A DNA stretch of 64,000 nt from Flexithrix dorotheae DSM 6795 (GCF_000379765.1 NZ_KB903520.1:248001-312000); one strand, 5' to 3'. Positions 45,849-56,000 are shown, numbered from the stretch's first letter. Notes: a model not told the origin generated them from the letters alone. Translations and numbers: made by a program.

Positions 45849-48800
45849 ATGAAATATCATCAAAAACTAACAAACCTTTCCCATCTTGTACTGGGAATTA
45901 TGCTATTTTTCGTAGGAAGCTGCGAGAAGCAAAATGAGAAAATGTCAGTTGCTGAAGAAGAATTTAGCAAAAACATCAGAACAACCGAAGCGAGAAGTCC
46001 TACAGAGGAATTATTGGGCTTTGAATTACCACCAGGCTTTGAAATCCAGTTATTTGCATCTGAACCTGATATTGGCAAACCATTGAATATGGCATTTGAT
46101 GCCAGGGGGAGAATGTGGGTCACACAATCCTATGAATATCCCTTTGCCGATACCACAGGAATGGGGAAGGATAAAATCACTATTTTGGAAGATACAGATA
46201 AAGATGGCAAGGCTGATAAGTTTACCGTTTTTGCGGATTCCCTTAATATTCCCATTGGGATTTTGCCAGTTAATAATGGGGCACTGGCCTATAGTATCCC
46301 AAATATTTATCATTTTGTGGATCACAATGGAGATGATCAGGTGGATGAAAGAAAGGTGCTTTTTGGAGAATTTGAATATAAGGATACACATGGCATGATT
46401 AATAATTTTGTGAAAGGCTGGGACGGATGGATCCATGCAGATCATGGCTTTGCTAATCAATCAAAAGTAGCTGGAACTGACGGAGATACTATTGTGATGA
46501 ATTCGGGTAATACTTTCCGATTTCGGTCTGATGGAAGTCACATTGAATTTACCACCACCGGCAGGGTTAACCCTTTTGGCTATGCATATGATGAGTTGGG
46601 ATATACTTATTCCGTGGATTGCCATACGAATCCTATTTATCAATTAATCAGAGGTGGGGATTATCCTCATTTTGGAAAACAGCCCACAGGAATTGGTTTT
46701 GCCCCTGCCATGATGAATTATAACCATGGTTCCACCGCTTTGGCTGGATTAGAATATTATATTGCTCCTGAGTTTCCCACCGAATATCAAAACAGCTTTT
46801 ATATGGGGGATGTGGTAAAGTGCAGGGTTTACAGAAATACCATTAAAATGAATGGCACTACTCCGGAAGTTACCCAGGAACCTGATTTTCTGATCAGTGA
46901 AGATCCCTGGTTCAGGCCGGTGGATGTCAAACTTGGGCCTGATGGAGCCCTTTATATTGCCGATTTTTATAATAGAATAATAGGACACTACGAAGTTCCA
47001 TTGGATCATCCTGGGAGAGACAGACAAAGAGGAAGAATCTGGAGAATTATTTACACAGGTAATGATCATCAGACTAAAACGGAATATAAAGACTGGTCAA
47101 AAGCGAATTTAGAGGAGCTTTTGGCCGGTTTAAATCATCCTAACCTGTCTTTGAGAATGACTATTGCCAACCAGATTGCTGACCGGTTTGGTATGGAGGC
47201 TATCCCTGACCTGAAGGCCATATTAGAAAATGAGCAAACAAGTCCTTTGGCAAGCATTCAGGCCATGTGGTTGTTATACCGATTCGAGTCTTTTTCCAAT
47301 GAATTAATGATCAAAATGGCGAGACATGATGAGCTTAACATTAGAGTTCATGCCTTAAGAATAATGTTTGAATATGAGGAACTTGATGAAACATTAATCA
47401 ATATGGTGCAAGGAGCTTTAGAGGAATCAGAACCGCATCTAAAGAGGGCGGCAGTAATGATTTTGGCCAAACATCCTCAATTTGACCAGGTATCTTTATT
47501 ACTCAATGAAAAGGAAAGGATTACGGAAGGAGATTCTCATTTGCTTTATGCCATAAGGCAGGGGCTCCGTGATCATTTCCGGAACAAAGAAGTGATGTGG
47601 GCTGCAACTTCCAATGAAATGTGGAATGCAGCACATGCCAGTGATATTGCCGATGTTTTAGTTGGTGTATATTCTGAAGAGTCAGCTTATTTTTTATGGC
47701 AATACTTAAAAAATAATGATGAAGCAAAGGAGGCTTATTTGAATTATACACGTCATGTTGCACGGTACTTACCCGAAAATCAACTTGACCAAATGGTGGT
47801 ATCCGTGCAAAATAAAGCTGGAAATGACCTTGATTTTCAATATAATCTATTTCTGAAAATTCAGGAGGGAATTGCCCAAAGAGGTGGACAGATGAGTGCA
47901 AAGGGCAAAAACTGGGGATTGAAGCTGGCCGAAAACTTTTTGAGTGGAGTGGCTACGGCAGAAGAATCATGGAAAGTTACGCCCAGCGGAAATCTGCCTT
48001 ATAAAGAAAATTCATGGCAATTGATTCAATACCAAACAAAAGACACAAAGGAAAACATTCAACTAATTTCAAGTGATCAGATGAACCAGGGCCATCATGC
48101 GAGTACACTTGTTTCTTATCCCTTTAGTATCCCTGAAAAATTGTCTTTTTATTTGGCCGGGCATAAAAATAAAGCAAACCCGAATCAGGAAGTTTCTCCC
48201 TCCAAAAACCAGGTGATCCTGAAGTTGGCACAGACAGGTCAAATAATTGAAGTTGTCGAAATAGAAAAGGAAAATGCAGGAGAAACAGTTATCCTAAACA
48301 CTGGAGATTATGCTGGTGAAATTGGATACTTAGAAGTGACAGACGGGTCTGATGAAAGAGGAGAATTTATTGCTATCGGTGAGTTTAGTCCTGATGTGCT
48401 AAAATTACCTGCTCAGGATTTAGCTCAAATGGCAGAAAGACAGATTTTTGCCTGTAATTTGGCCGAAGAATATAATTTTTCAAGTCTGTTTTCCTCCTTA
48501 AATCAATTATTGTCATCCGAAACTTCGGATATTTTGGCAAGAGCGAAGGCAGGTGAGGCCCTGCTAAAAATCAAGGCTCGTGCTGCATACCCTCTTTTCG
48601 AACAAATTGCCATGGATAGTCTCGAAAATCAATTGTTAAAACAAAAATTGCTGGTAGCCTTAGGAGATGATTCCTCTGCTCAGGCACTATCGATTTTAGA
48701 GCGTGTTTTGGGAAATTTTGAATACCAGACTCAAAAGGAAATTGTACAATCAATGGCTAATTCCAAAGAAGGTATAGGGAAATTATTGTCAGCTGCGAGG

Positions 48801-49382
48801 GAGGGAAAAGTCAACCCCAGAATATTGCTGGAAAGGCAAATTAAAGAGAAAGTGGAATTGAACATGGGAGACAATCAGAAAGTTGAATATGAAGAATTGA
48901 CAGCCAATCTTAGCCCTCTAAGTGAGGAAACCCAAAAGTTAATTGATGCTCGTGTGGCAAAATTTTCACCAGAAAAAGGAAATGTGGAGCAGGGACAAAA
49001 AGCCTTTGTCCAGTATTGTTCTCCCTGTCATCAGATAGAAGGCAATGGAGGGATAATCGGACCGCAACTTGATGGAATAGGCAATTGGGGCGCTCATTCT
49101 CTTACCGAAAAGATTTTAGATCCGAATAGGAATATATCCAAAGCCTTTATAAATTATAGCATAAAGACCAAAGATGGGAATATAAAAACGGGATTATTTA
49201 GGCGTGAAGAAGGGGAGTTACTTGTGTTTGCGAATGCCAGTGGTCAGGAATTTTCTTTACCTAAAAAAGAAGTCGTAGAGAAAAAGGCAAGTCCTTTTAC
49301 CCTTATGCCAGACCATTTTGGAGAAGTGATTCCTGAAAATGAATATTATGCATTGCTTTCCTTTTTACTTAGTCAGAATTAA
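45849..49382 (+). CDS. PVC-type dehydrogenase lipoprotein with HEAT repeats and cytochrome c domain
   Basis: A 1177-residue lipoprotein (lipobox VGSC near residue 26). I start at the ATG at 45849 rather than a TTG two codons upstream. It has an NHL/glucose-dehydrogenase-like propeller ('NMAFDARGRMWVTQSYEYPF', 'VDVKLGPDGALYIADFYNR'), a HEAT-repeat region ('HPNLSLRMTIANQIADRFG'), a strand-rich middle and a C-terminal cytochrome c domain with C1057-S-P-C-H1061. This is the 'PVC-type heme-binding' layout found in Planctomycetes and Bacteroidota. The cytochrome requires the Ccm system. The next gene is 26 bp downstream. Confidence 0.88.
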   Translation: MKYHQKLTNLSHLVLGIMLFFVGSCEKQNEKMSVAEEEFSKNIRTTEARSPTEELLGFELPPGFEIQLFASEPDIGKPLNMAFDARGRMWVTQSYEYPFADTTGMGKDKITILEDTDKDGKADKFTVFADSLNIPIGILPVNNGALAYSIPNIYHFVDHNGDDQVDERKVLFGEFEYKDTHGMINNFVKGWDGWIHADHGFANQSKVAGTDGDTIVMNSGNTFRFRSDGSHIEFTTTGRVNPFGYAYDELGYTYSVDCHTNPIYQLIRGGDYPHFGKQPTGIGFAPAMMNYNHGSTALAGLEYYIAPEFPTEYQNSFYMGDVVKCRVYRNTIKMNGTTPEVTQEPDFLISEDPWFRPVDVKLGPDGALYIADFYNRIIGHYEVPLDHPGRDRQRGRIWRIIYTGNDHQTKTEYKDWSKANLEELLAGLNHPNLSLRMTIANQIADRFGMEAIPDLKAILENEQTSPLASIQAMWLLYRFESFSNELMIKMARHDELNIRVHALRIMFEYEELDETLINMVQGALEESEPHLKRAAVMILAKHPQFDQVSLLLNEKERITEGDSHLLYAIRQGLRDHFRNKEVMWAATSNEMWNAAHASDIADVLVGVYSEESAYFLWQYLKNNDEAKEAYLNYTRHVARYLPENQLDQMVVSVQNKAGNDLDFQYNLFLKIQEGIAQRGGQMSAKGKNWGLKLAENFLSGVATAEESWKVTPSGNLPYKENSWQLIQYQTKDTKENIQLISSDQMNQGHHASTLVSYPFSIPEKLSFYLAGHKNKANPNQEVSPSKNQVILKLAQTGQIIEVVEIEKENAGETVILNTGDYAGEIGYLEVTDGSDERGEFIAIGEFSPDVLKLPAQDLAQMAERQIFACNLAEEYNFSSLFSSLNQLLSSETSDILARAKAGEALLKIKARAAYPLFEQIAMDSLENQLLKQKLLVALGDDSSAQALSILERVLGNFEYQTQKEIVQSMANSKEGIGKLLSAAREGKVNPRILLERQIKEKVELNMGDNQKVEYEELTANLSPLSEETQKLIDARVAKFSPEKGNVEQGQKAFVQYCSPCHQIEGNGGIIGPQLDGIGNWGAHSLTEKILDPNRNISKAFINYSIKTKDGNIKTGLFRREEGELLVFANASGQEFSLPKKEVVEKKASPFTLMPDHFGEVIPENEYYALLSFLLSQN

Positions 49383-49408
49383 AAAATTATTCAGTACAAC
49401 CTTGAATC

Positions 49409-50611
49409 ATGAAAGTATCAATCAAAAATAATTTAATTTACCTGTTGGTAAGTACTGTTCTTCCGATATCCTTTTTTGCCTGTGAGCGATCAGAAAGAGG
49501 AGGAATAACAGAAACAAAGGAAGTGAAATTTGTAAAACATGTGATTCACTCTACATTTATTTCCGAGGGTGTTGCGGTGGGGGATGTCAATCACGATGGT
49601 AAGAAAGATATTATCGCAGGTGCTTATTGGTTTGAAGCTCCGGATTGGAAATCCCATGAATACAGAACACCTAAAACTTTTGATTACACCAAAGAATGGA
49701 GTGATGCTTTTTTGAATTTTCCTATGGATGTAAATGAAGACGGCTGGGTGGATATAATTAATGTGGGTTTTCCCGGGAAAAATGTGTTTTGGTATGAAAA
49801 TCCAAAAGGGCAGCCAGGCCACTGGTCCGAACATTTAATTGATACCAATGTTTGTAATGAATCTCCAATGATGGTTGACCTGGATGGCAATGGTAAAAGC
49901 GATTTGGTATTTGGAAATGAAAATACAGGCAGAATGATGTGGTTTCAAAACTCCATAAATCAGGAGGAAGTCACCTGGAAGGGTTTTGCGCTTAGCCATG
50001 AAAATTCACCAGGCACAAATAAGTTCTCTCATGGACTTGGTGCCGGAGATGTAAATAAGGATGGCAGAACAGATGTAATAATCAAGGATGGTTGGTGGGA
50101 AGCGCCAGAAAATACGCAGGAATTGCCCTGGAAATTTCATCAGGCGGCTTTGGGAGAGCCCTGTTCACAGATGTATGCCTACGATTTTGATAATGATGGA
50201 GATAATGATATCATATCTGCATCAGCCCATGATTATGGAATCTGGTGGCATGAGCAGGTGATTACTGAAGATGGAACTGCTACATTCGAGACACATGAAA
50301 TACAAAAAGATTTTTCGCAGACTCATGGAGTTGCTTTTACAGATATGAATGGGGACGATTTGCCAGACTTAATTACAGGAAAACGGTTTTATGCGCATCA
50401 TGGAAAAGATCCGGGTGGAAAAGAACCCGCAGTACTTTATTGGTTTGAGTTTAAAAGAGAAAATGGAAATAAACCCACCTGGATACCGCATTTAATTGAT
50501 GATGATTCAGGAGTGGGCCTGCAAGTAGTAACCGAAGATATGAATGGTGATCAGAGGCCTGATATTATCGTTGCCAACAAAAAAGGCGTGTTTTATTTTG
50601 AGAATCAATAA
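49409..50611 (+). CDS. FG-GAP/VCBS-repeat lipoprotein
   Basis: A 400-residue lipoprotein with a hydrophobic start ending FFAC (lipidated C25). Repeats with aspartate-rich calcium loops recur: 'GDVNHDGKKDIIAGAYWF', 'MVDLDGNGKSDLVFGNE', 'GDVNKDGRTDVIIKDGW', 'DFDNDGDNDIISASA', 'MNGDDLPDLITGKRF', 'MNGDQRPDIIVANKK'. They form an integrin-like propeller. It is likely co-transcribed with the preceding PVC-type cytochrome gene, and such pairs are common in carbohydrate-using members. A terminator follows. Confidence 0.88.
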   Translation: MKVSIKNNLIYLLVSTVLPISFFACERSERGGITETKEVKFVKHVIHSTFISEGVAVGDVNHDGKKDIIAGAYWFEAPDWKSHEYRTPKTFDYTKEWSDAFLNFPMDVNEDGWVDIINVGFPGKNVFWYENPKGQPGHWSEHLIDTNVCNESPMMVDLDGNGKSDLVFGNENTGRMMWFQNSINQEEVTWKGFALSHENSPGTNKFSHGLGAGDVNKDGRTDVIIKDGWWEAPENTQELPWKFHQAALGEPCSQMYAYDFDNDGDNDIISASAHDYGIWWHEQVITEDGTATFETHEIQKDFSQTHGVAFTDMNGDDLPDLITGKRFYAHHGKDPGGKEPAVLYWFEFKRENGNKPTWIPHLIDDDSGVGLQVVTEDMNGDQRPDIIVANKKGVFYFENQ

Positions 50612-50623
50612 GTGCGGAAAAGC

Positions 50624-50654
50624 AAAAAAAGCCTTCATTTTTGAAGGCTTTTTT
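50624..50654 (+). terminator. Rho-independent terminator, cytochrome-lipoprotein operon
   Basis: The stem GCCTTCA (50631-50637) pairs with 50642-50648 and is flanked by A- and T-tracts. It abuts the tRNA fragment. Confidence 0.9.
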
Positions 50655-50690
50655 AGTGATCTTGCCAGGACTCGAACCTGGATAAAATCT
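50655..50690 (-). other. 3'-terminal tRNA fragment, putative integration attachment site
   Basis: On the minus strand a T-arm is visible (CCAGG-TTCGAGT-CCTGG, 50665-50681), followed by a seven-base acceptor strand CAAGATC and discriminator A. The rest of a tRNA (D-arm, anticodon arm and the 5' acceptor half GATCTTG) is absent upstream. A duplicated tRNA 3' end is the usual signature of an att site left by an integrase. The intact tRNA should lie at the other end of the element, outside the window. Confidence 0.65.
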
Positions 50691-50735
50691 TTGCGGGAGG
50701 CCATTTAAACCATGTTTAATTTCGTCTATGGTCTG

Positions 50736-50802
50736 GGTGTACCCAAAATTGTATTATCATGCGGCATGTTTATTTAAATACAATTTTGGCCTGAGGTACA
50801 CC
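50736..50802. repeat. Long imperfect inverted repeat at repressor 3' end
   Basis: The arms 50736-50755 and 50777-50802 are complementary over 20 bp, apart from a 6-base insert in the right arm. The structure spans the stop codon of the repressor gene. It may be a terminator or a site bound by integrase or partition proteins. Confidence 0.55.
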
Positions 50803-51245
50803 TTAATCTTTCCCGGTATAGCCAACTCGGCCTCTTTATTTATTACGATTGCCTCTAACCTTTCAATTCTTGAAATTAATTCAAGGTCCCATTCGGTTTT
50901 TGGTACACGGACTGTTGTAACGGTTTCATGTACCTCATTTTCTGTAACTTTTTCCTGATCTTCCTCTAGTAAGACCGGATTTCTGTCAATTTTTTCTAGA
51001 AATGGAGCTCCTTCATCAAAAAACAACCAATTCCAGTTTAAGTCAGGGATTATTTCTTTAATAGCCTTAATTGATGCTTGGTCAGGAAAATTGCCAGTAT
51101 TTTTCCAATTATAATAAGTTGCTCTTGTAATACCAACTTCAGAGGAAAACGTGCTGACACTGAACCGTTTAACTTTAAGAACATAATCCCATCTATCAGA
51201 ATACTTCATAATTTCAGGAATTTTATAGTATATTAAATTTGACAT
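50757..51245 (-). CDS. Phage-type helix-turn-helix repressor
   Basis: A 162-residue protein. Its N-terminal half reads like a CI/HTH domain of Bacteroidota elements: 'FSVSTFSSEVGITRATYYNW' is the helix-turn-helix, and 'IKEIIPDLNWNWLFFDEGAP' the characteristic end of the domain. The C-terminal half has a coiled segment ('ELISRIERLEAIVINKEAEL'). The ATG at 51245 faces tandem palindromes (51274-51296), and a divergent ORF begins at 51361. It is probably the element's immunity or copy-control regulator. No self-cleavage (LexA-like) domain is seen. Confidence 0.75.
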   Translation of the reverse strand: MSNLIYYKIPEIMKYSDRWDYVLKVKRFSVSTFSSEVGITRATYYNWKNTGNFPDQASIKAIKEIIPDLNWNWLFFDEGAPFLEKIDRNPVLLEEDQEKVTENEVHETVTTVRVPKTEWDLELISRIERLEAIVINKEAELAIPGKIKVYLRPKLYLNKHAA

Positions 51246-51270
51246 TTTTGTATAAACAAATTATCATTGT

Positions 51271-51328
51271 AGTGTATAATTTATTATACGTATAATTACA
51301 TATACAAATATACAATAAAATATACACT
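51271..51328. promoter_or_regulatory. Tandem palindromic operators between repressor and early genes
   Basis: GTATAAT-TT-ATTATAC (51274-51289) is a perfect inverted repeat and overlaps ATTATACGTATAAT (51283-51296), also perfect. AGTGTATA (51271-51278) has its complement TATACACT at 51321-51328. This is a strong candidate for repressor binding sites in a divergent promoter. Confidence 0.65.
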
Positions 51329-51360
51329 ATGATTCCCAATTAATATTAAAATCCAAAAAA

Positions 51361-51501
51361 ATGTACAAACGGATATTCGAACTGGCCAAGGAAGGAGATC
51401 TGGAGGGAGTGAAAAAAATTGCCAGAGAACAACTGAGAAACAATTCTGAACGGGTGAAAAAGTGCTACCGGAAAAAGAGAGAGGCTAATAAAGAAAATTA
51501 G
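51361..51501 (+). CDS. 46-residue basic protein
   Basis: Read from the ATG at 51361 to the TAG at 51501. The sequence is almost fully helical and highly charged (MYKRIFELAKEGDLEGVKK..., C-terminal KKCYRKKREANKEN). It lies first after the divergent repressor promoter, as small regulators of mobile elements often do. No domain was recognised; a Cro-like role is possible but not shown. Confidence 0.5.
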   Translation: MYKRIFELAKEGDLEGVKKIAREQLRNNSERVKKCYRKKREANKEN

Positions 51502-51521
51502 AGCATTTAAAAATCAAGAAG

Positions 51522-52709
51522 ATGAAGATAAATATACTGAATTTCAATGAGGAGGAAATGGTTGGTGTTTTCCAAAAAAAATACGCCAATAAATCATTTT
51601 TTAGCAGGTACATTAAGTTTTACTATCTCCTTACCATTCCTGAAATATTAGCTCTGGTGGTTTCCACAGTACTTTCCTATAAATGGTGGGCCAGTTTTGA
51701 AATCATCAATAATCTGGAATATGGGTTTATCCTGGCTTGTTTGGGGACATGTAGTGTCAGTGTAGCCATTTTCCTTTTAACCAATCATACCGCTTCCCTT
51801 TGGATGAGTGAGAAAAAGATGGATGAATTCTTATATCCTTTAATCCTTCTGATTTGTCTAAATATTTATACAGACTGGAATGGTATCTCTCCTCTTGCAG
51901 AAACGGTATATGAAAAACCGGTTTTTGCGCAGCAAAAGGAAGATTCTCTTCAGGGATCTATCAGAAATATTTTACTCTCCTATCGTTGGTGTGCTACTCA
52001 TAATGCCAAGCACCAGGTCAATAATATTTGTGAGCATACCTTTGTGCCCGGTTCAGCAGGCCAGTTACTGGATAGCTATAAAAAATATGGATATGAACCT
52101 GAGACCGATAAAGCGACAATTGCCTTATTACAACAGCAAATAACAAGGCTCAATCAGGATTATTCAGAACAAAAAGCGGCTATTGAAGGTAAAAGAAATC
52201 AAATGATCAAAACCGGAAGAGGTGGCACTATCATTTGCTTAATTGTATTCCTGTTTTGTGGGATTTGGAAACATAGTTTTGCCGGGAAAGTGGCAGTTTC
52301 CAACAACCCTGGACCTAAAAATCCAACTTCTCCAACTGAATATCCATCGTTTTCTACCCTTTCAAATTATCCTCCGAAATTGAATGGAAGCTCATTTCCT
52401 AAAAACGACTCCAATATATTTGATAATAAGGATACAACGGTTGTAGAGGCAGATACAACTGTTATCTCCGATGAAAAAGGCTTTTTAGAAGAGCGAATTT
52501 GCCAGGCAGATGATTGCGAAGCCCCATTTTATGTGGACCTCAGAAAGGAAGTGCCTGGCAGAAATAAAAGAAAATATTGCTCTGGTGAATGTGCTGCGAG
52601 AATGAGAAAAAAGATGAACAAAGTAAATAAACTTAAAAAGAAAAAATGGGTCATACACACAAATGACCATGATTTTTCCAATACAGTCGAATGGGTTAAT
52701 TCTAATTAA
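51522..52709 (+). CDS. Four-helix membrane protein with C-terminal cysteine cluster
   Basis: A 395-residue protein with membrane helices around residues 35-55, 62-82, 103-115 and 232-250. A coiled segment (about 200-225), a serine/proline-rich linker and a basic C-terminus follow. Near the end, 'ERICQADDCEAPFYVDL' and 'RNKRKYCSGECAARMRKKMN' carry four cysteines in a CxxxxC...CxxxC arrangement that could bind zinc. I do not recognise the family. It is 20 bp after the small basic gene and likely in the element's early operon; a terminator follows. Confidence 0.6.
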   Translation: MKINILNFNEEEMVGVFQKKYANKSFFSRYIKFYYLLTIPEILALVVSTVLSYKWWASFEIINNLEYGFILACLGTCSVSVAIFLLTNHTASLWMSEKKMDEFLYPLILLICLNIYTDWNGISPLAETVYEKPVFAQQKEDSLQGSIRNILLSYRWCATHNAKHQVNNICEHTFVPGSAGQLLDSYKKYGYEPETDKATIALLQQQITRLNQDYSEQKAAIEGKRNQMIKTGRGGTIICLIVFLFCGIWKHSFAGKVAVSNNPGPKNPTSPTEYPSFSTLSNYPPKLNGSSFPKNDSNIFDNKDTTVVEADTTVISDEKGFLEERICQADDCEAPFYVDLRKEVPGRNKRKYCSGECAARMRKKMNKVNKLKKKKWVIHTNDHDFSNTVEWVNSN

Positions 52710-52743
52710 ACAACCGTATAAAATTTTATATACGGCTGTTTTA
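52709..52743 (+). terminator. Rho-independent terminator, element early operon
   Basis: The stem CCGTATA (52714-52720) pairs with TATACGG (52729-52735) with an 8-base A/T loop; flanking AACA and TGTT extend it, and a T-run follows. It starts at the stop codon of the membrane protein. Confidence 0.75.
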
Positions 52744-52851
52744 CAGCATTACTATAATGAAATGGCTGCTTTCATTATTTGACAACATTAAGATATAAAA
52801 ATCTTAATGTATTTGCAAATATTTTGTTTGATTCCAATAAACAAGAATAAA

Positions 52852-53037
52852 ATGAAAGTAATCCAATTCGATCCTAACCTGAAAGCCATTTCATTCCTAG
52901 TAGCATCAATCCAAAGATTATATGCTAAAAATATAAAGAAGCCAACCACTAAAACCGATGATTACGATGAAGGGGTGGGGGTATTAAATGCTCATTTTAA
53001 TACCTCAAAAGAACCAGTCCCTTTAACAAAACCATAG
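52852..53037 (+). CDS. 61-residue hypothetical protein
   Basis: From the ATG at 52852 (an ATG at 52807 would add 15 hydrophobic residues). The protein is short and polar with a helical opening ('KVIQFDPNLKAISFLVASIQ') and an acidic patch (TDDYDEGVG). Only four bases separate its stop from the primase gene, so it is co-transcribed and perhaps co-regulated with replication. Function is unknown. Confidence 0.5.
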   Translation: MKVIQFDPNLKAISFLVASIQRLYAKNIKKPTTKTDDYDEGVGVLNAHFNTSKEPVPLTKP

Positions 53038-53041
53038 CAGA

Positions 53042-56000
53042 ATGTATATCAGTGAAGTAACTATCCAAAAGGTCAGGGAACTGCCTATTGGAGAAATAGT
53101 GTCTGGAAAAGTCCAGCTCAAAAAGAATATGGGACTAAGCCCATTTACAGATGAGAAAACACCCTCTTTTTCCATTTCACCTTCCAAAAACATCTTCAAG
53201 TGTTTCAGCTCTGGAAAAGCTGGTGATGGCATTACCTTCATTATGGAAACAGAAAAGCTATCTTTTCAGGAAGCTGTCATCAAATTAGCCAAGGATCATC
53301 ATATAGAAATTGTGTATGAAAACCTGTCACCAGAACAGGAAGAAAACCTGAAAAAAGAGCAAAAGGAAAAAGAGGCTCTTAGGCTATTTTTAAAGTTTGC
53401 CACAGACCAGTTTTTTGCCAATAATATACCTGAAACCTGGATTAAATCAAGGAAATTAGATCCAGAGATATTAAATAAATTCCAGGTTGGTTACACTTGT
53501 GAAACCAATTCCTTTTTTAGTGTCGCCAAAAAAGCACAATACTCCTCAGAAATGATTCAAAAGGCAGGACTGGCCAAAGAAGGAAAAAATGGCTTTTTCG
53601 ATACCTATAGAGATAGAATCATATTCCCCATTCACGATTACAGGGGAAATGTAGTAGCCTTTACAGCCAGAACAATTAAAGATTTATCTGATGAGGAAAA
53701 AGAAGCCCGAAAAGCTGCAGGCAAATATATCCCACCAAAATACATCAATTCTCCAGAAACCATTTGGCATAAAGGTGACCATTTATATGGTATCCATAAA
53801 GCACAAAATACCATTACCAAAAATGCTAAAGTCTACCTGGTAGAAGGTTCTACAGATGTACTCCGGTTTCACCAACATGGAATTGAAAATGTGGTGGCTC
53901 CCTGTGGTACTGCTTTGACCAAGAATCAAATCAAACTCATAAAAAAGTTTACAGATACGGTCTGTATTGTCCCTGATGCAGATCCAGCGGGCATGAAAGC
54001 TTTGCATAGAAATGCAGAATTATTTATCAAAAATGGATTGCATGTAAGTGTACTGATTCCGGAAAGAGGTAAGGATCCGGATGACCAATTAAAGCATAAA
54101 ACCAGTGACCAAACCCAAAGCTGGTTACATGAAGAACAGGATTATATCAGTGAATTCCTGCTCAAAACCAGTATGGAAAAAGCCAGTTCATCCCCAAAAG
54201 AAAAGGTTGAAGCAATGACTGAGTTAGGAAGAATAGTGGAGCTTTTGGAAGATGATACTACCAGAGAAGTTTATTACGAACAATTGGTGGAAGATTGGGA
54301 GGATTTTGAAAAATATAAACTCAAAAAAAGGAAAAAACAGGAGGAGCTTGACATCGGGGAGGATAACCGAGAAGATTTTTTTGAATACGGATTTTACGAA
54401 GAGGATAATTGCTATTATACCCATGATAAGGGAAAACCCAGGCGAATTTGTACATTTAAGATGGAGTATTTGTATTACATAGAAACAGATCATATTCCCC
54501 TTTATGTTATCCGTATTTCAAACACTTTCGGAAATGTGCATATTAAAGCTTACACAGCAGATGAAACCACTCTTGCATCAGAGTTTAAGAAAGTTATAGG
54601 AAGGCTCCACGGAAGATTTGTTTTTGAAGGTACCGGTATGCATTTGGACAAAATCAACCTCAAACTTAGAGGAAATGTAAAGAAGGCTATTGAACCCCAA
54701 AAATTAGGGTATAATGTAGAGTATGATATGTATATATGGGCCAATGGCATTGTAAAAAACAATCATTTTTATACACCTGATAAGTTTGGAGTAGTAAGCA
54801 TAAAGAACAAAATCACCTCATTAGAAGCATTCAAATCAATCTCACCGGAAAGTGTTATTGAAATAAATGGAAAAGAAGTTGCGCTTCAAAATCCATCCAA
54901 AGCCATAGAACAATTAGGAACTGATCAACTGGATTTCCTGATTGAAAATAACAAGGTTTTTACACTCACATTTTTCTTTTTACCCTTTGCTAATAAAAGC
55001 AAGATTGATACTTCGAAAAAAAATTACAAAGACCATAAGCGATTTGAATATGTACCTAATCAGGAGATTAATTTTCATAAATGGTCAACCTTAATGATGG
55101 AGGTACATAAGGAAAACGCTTACATTTTGATTGGCTACTACCTGATGTCCCTGAACCATGATATAATTTTCGGTAAAAACAGCACTTATATCCCGCTACT
55201 CAATTTGTGGGGAACACCTAATAATGGTAAATCCACAGCAGCCAGGAGTTTAAGCAGAATGTTTGGAATAGAACATAATGGTCACAATGGAATGAACCTT
55301 TCCAATAGTACTTTATCTGGTATGATGGAGTTTGCAAACAAATTCAAAAATGCCATTATCTGGTTTGATGAATTATCCAGGGAACTGAAAAATGATAAGG
55401 GAAAAACTGAAATGCTAAAAGGTATAGCCGATGGTACAGAACGTAAAATCAGGAGAGGTGGAAATTATAATTACAGTAACGAAAAGAATGAAAATGGAAC
55501 AATGATTAGTGGTCAGGATAGTGCAAGTTTTGATACCGGATTAAATGACAGGGTATTGGTATTAAAATTTGATGGCAGTACAAAAGGAACTGACGAAAAA
55601 CTTGCAGAATTAAATGAATATGAAAATAAAGGATTTACTACACAGATAACCGTTGATTTACTGGGATATAGAGCAGAAATAAAAAAGAATTACCTCAATT
55701 CCTTTAAAGAATTATCACAAAGGTTATCCGCTGATTTAGATGAAGAAATTAGAAAAGGAACTATACCAAATATAAAGGAAAGCAGAGTGATCAAAAATGC
55801 CATTTCAGTATTAGCTCCCATGAAAATTCTGATGGATGCAGGATTGGAATTTCCCTTTGAATTTGAACAAGCTTATCAAAATATTTTATCTAATACGCTT
55901 CAGAAAATATCCATTAAGGCGGTTGCGGATGAAGTTTCACAGTTTTTTGAAGTAATTATGGGTGCACAGGATATTCAACCAGGTATTCATTATAAAATCC

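Noticed and set aside
50655-50760. A complete tRNA gene on the minus strand
   Set aside because: Only the T-arm and acceptor 3' strand are present. A weak 5' partner near 50750 pairs at six of seven positions, but no D-arm or anticodon arm can be drawn between them.
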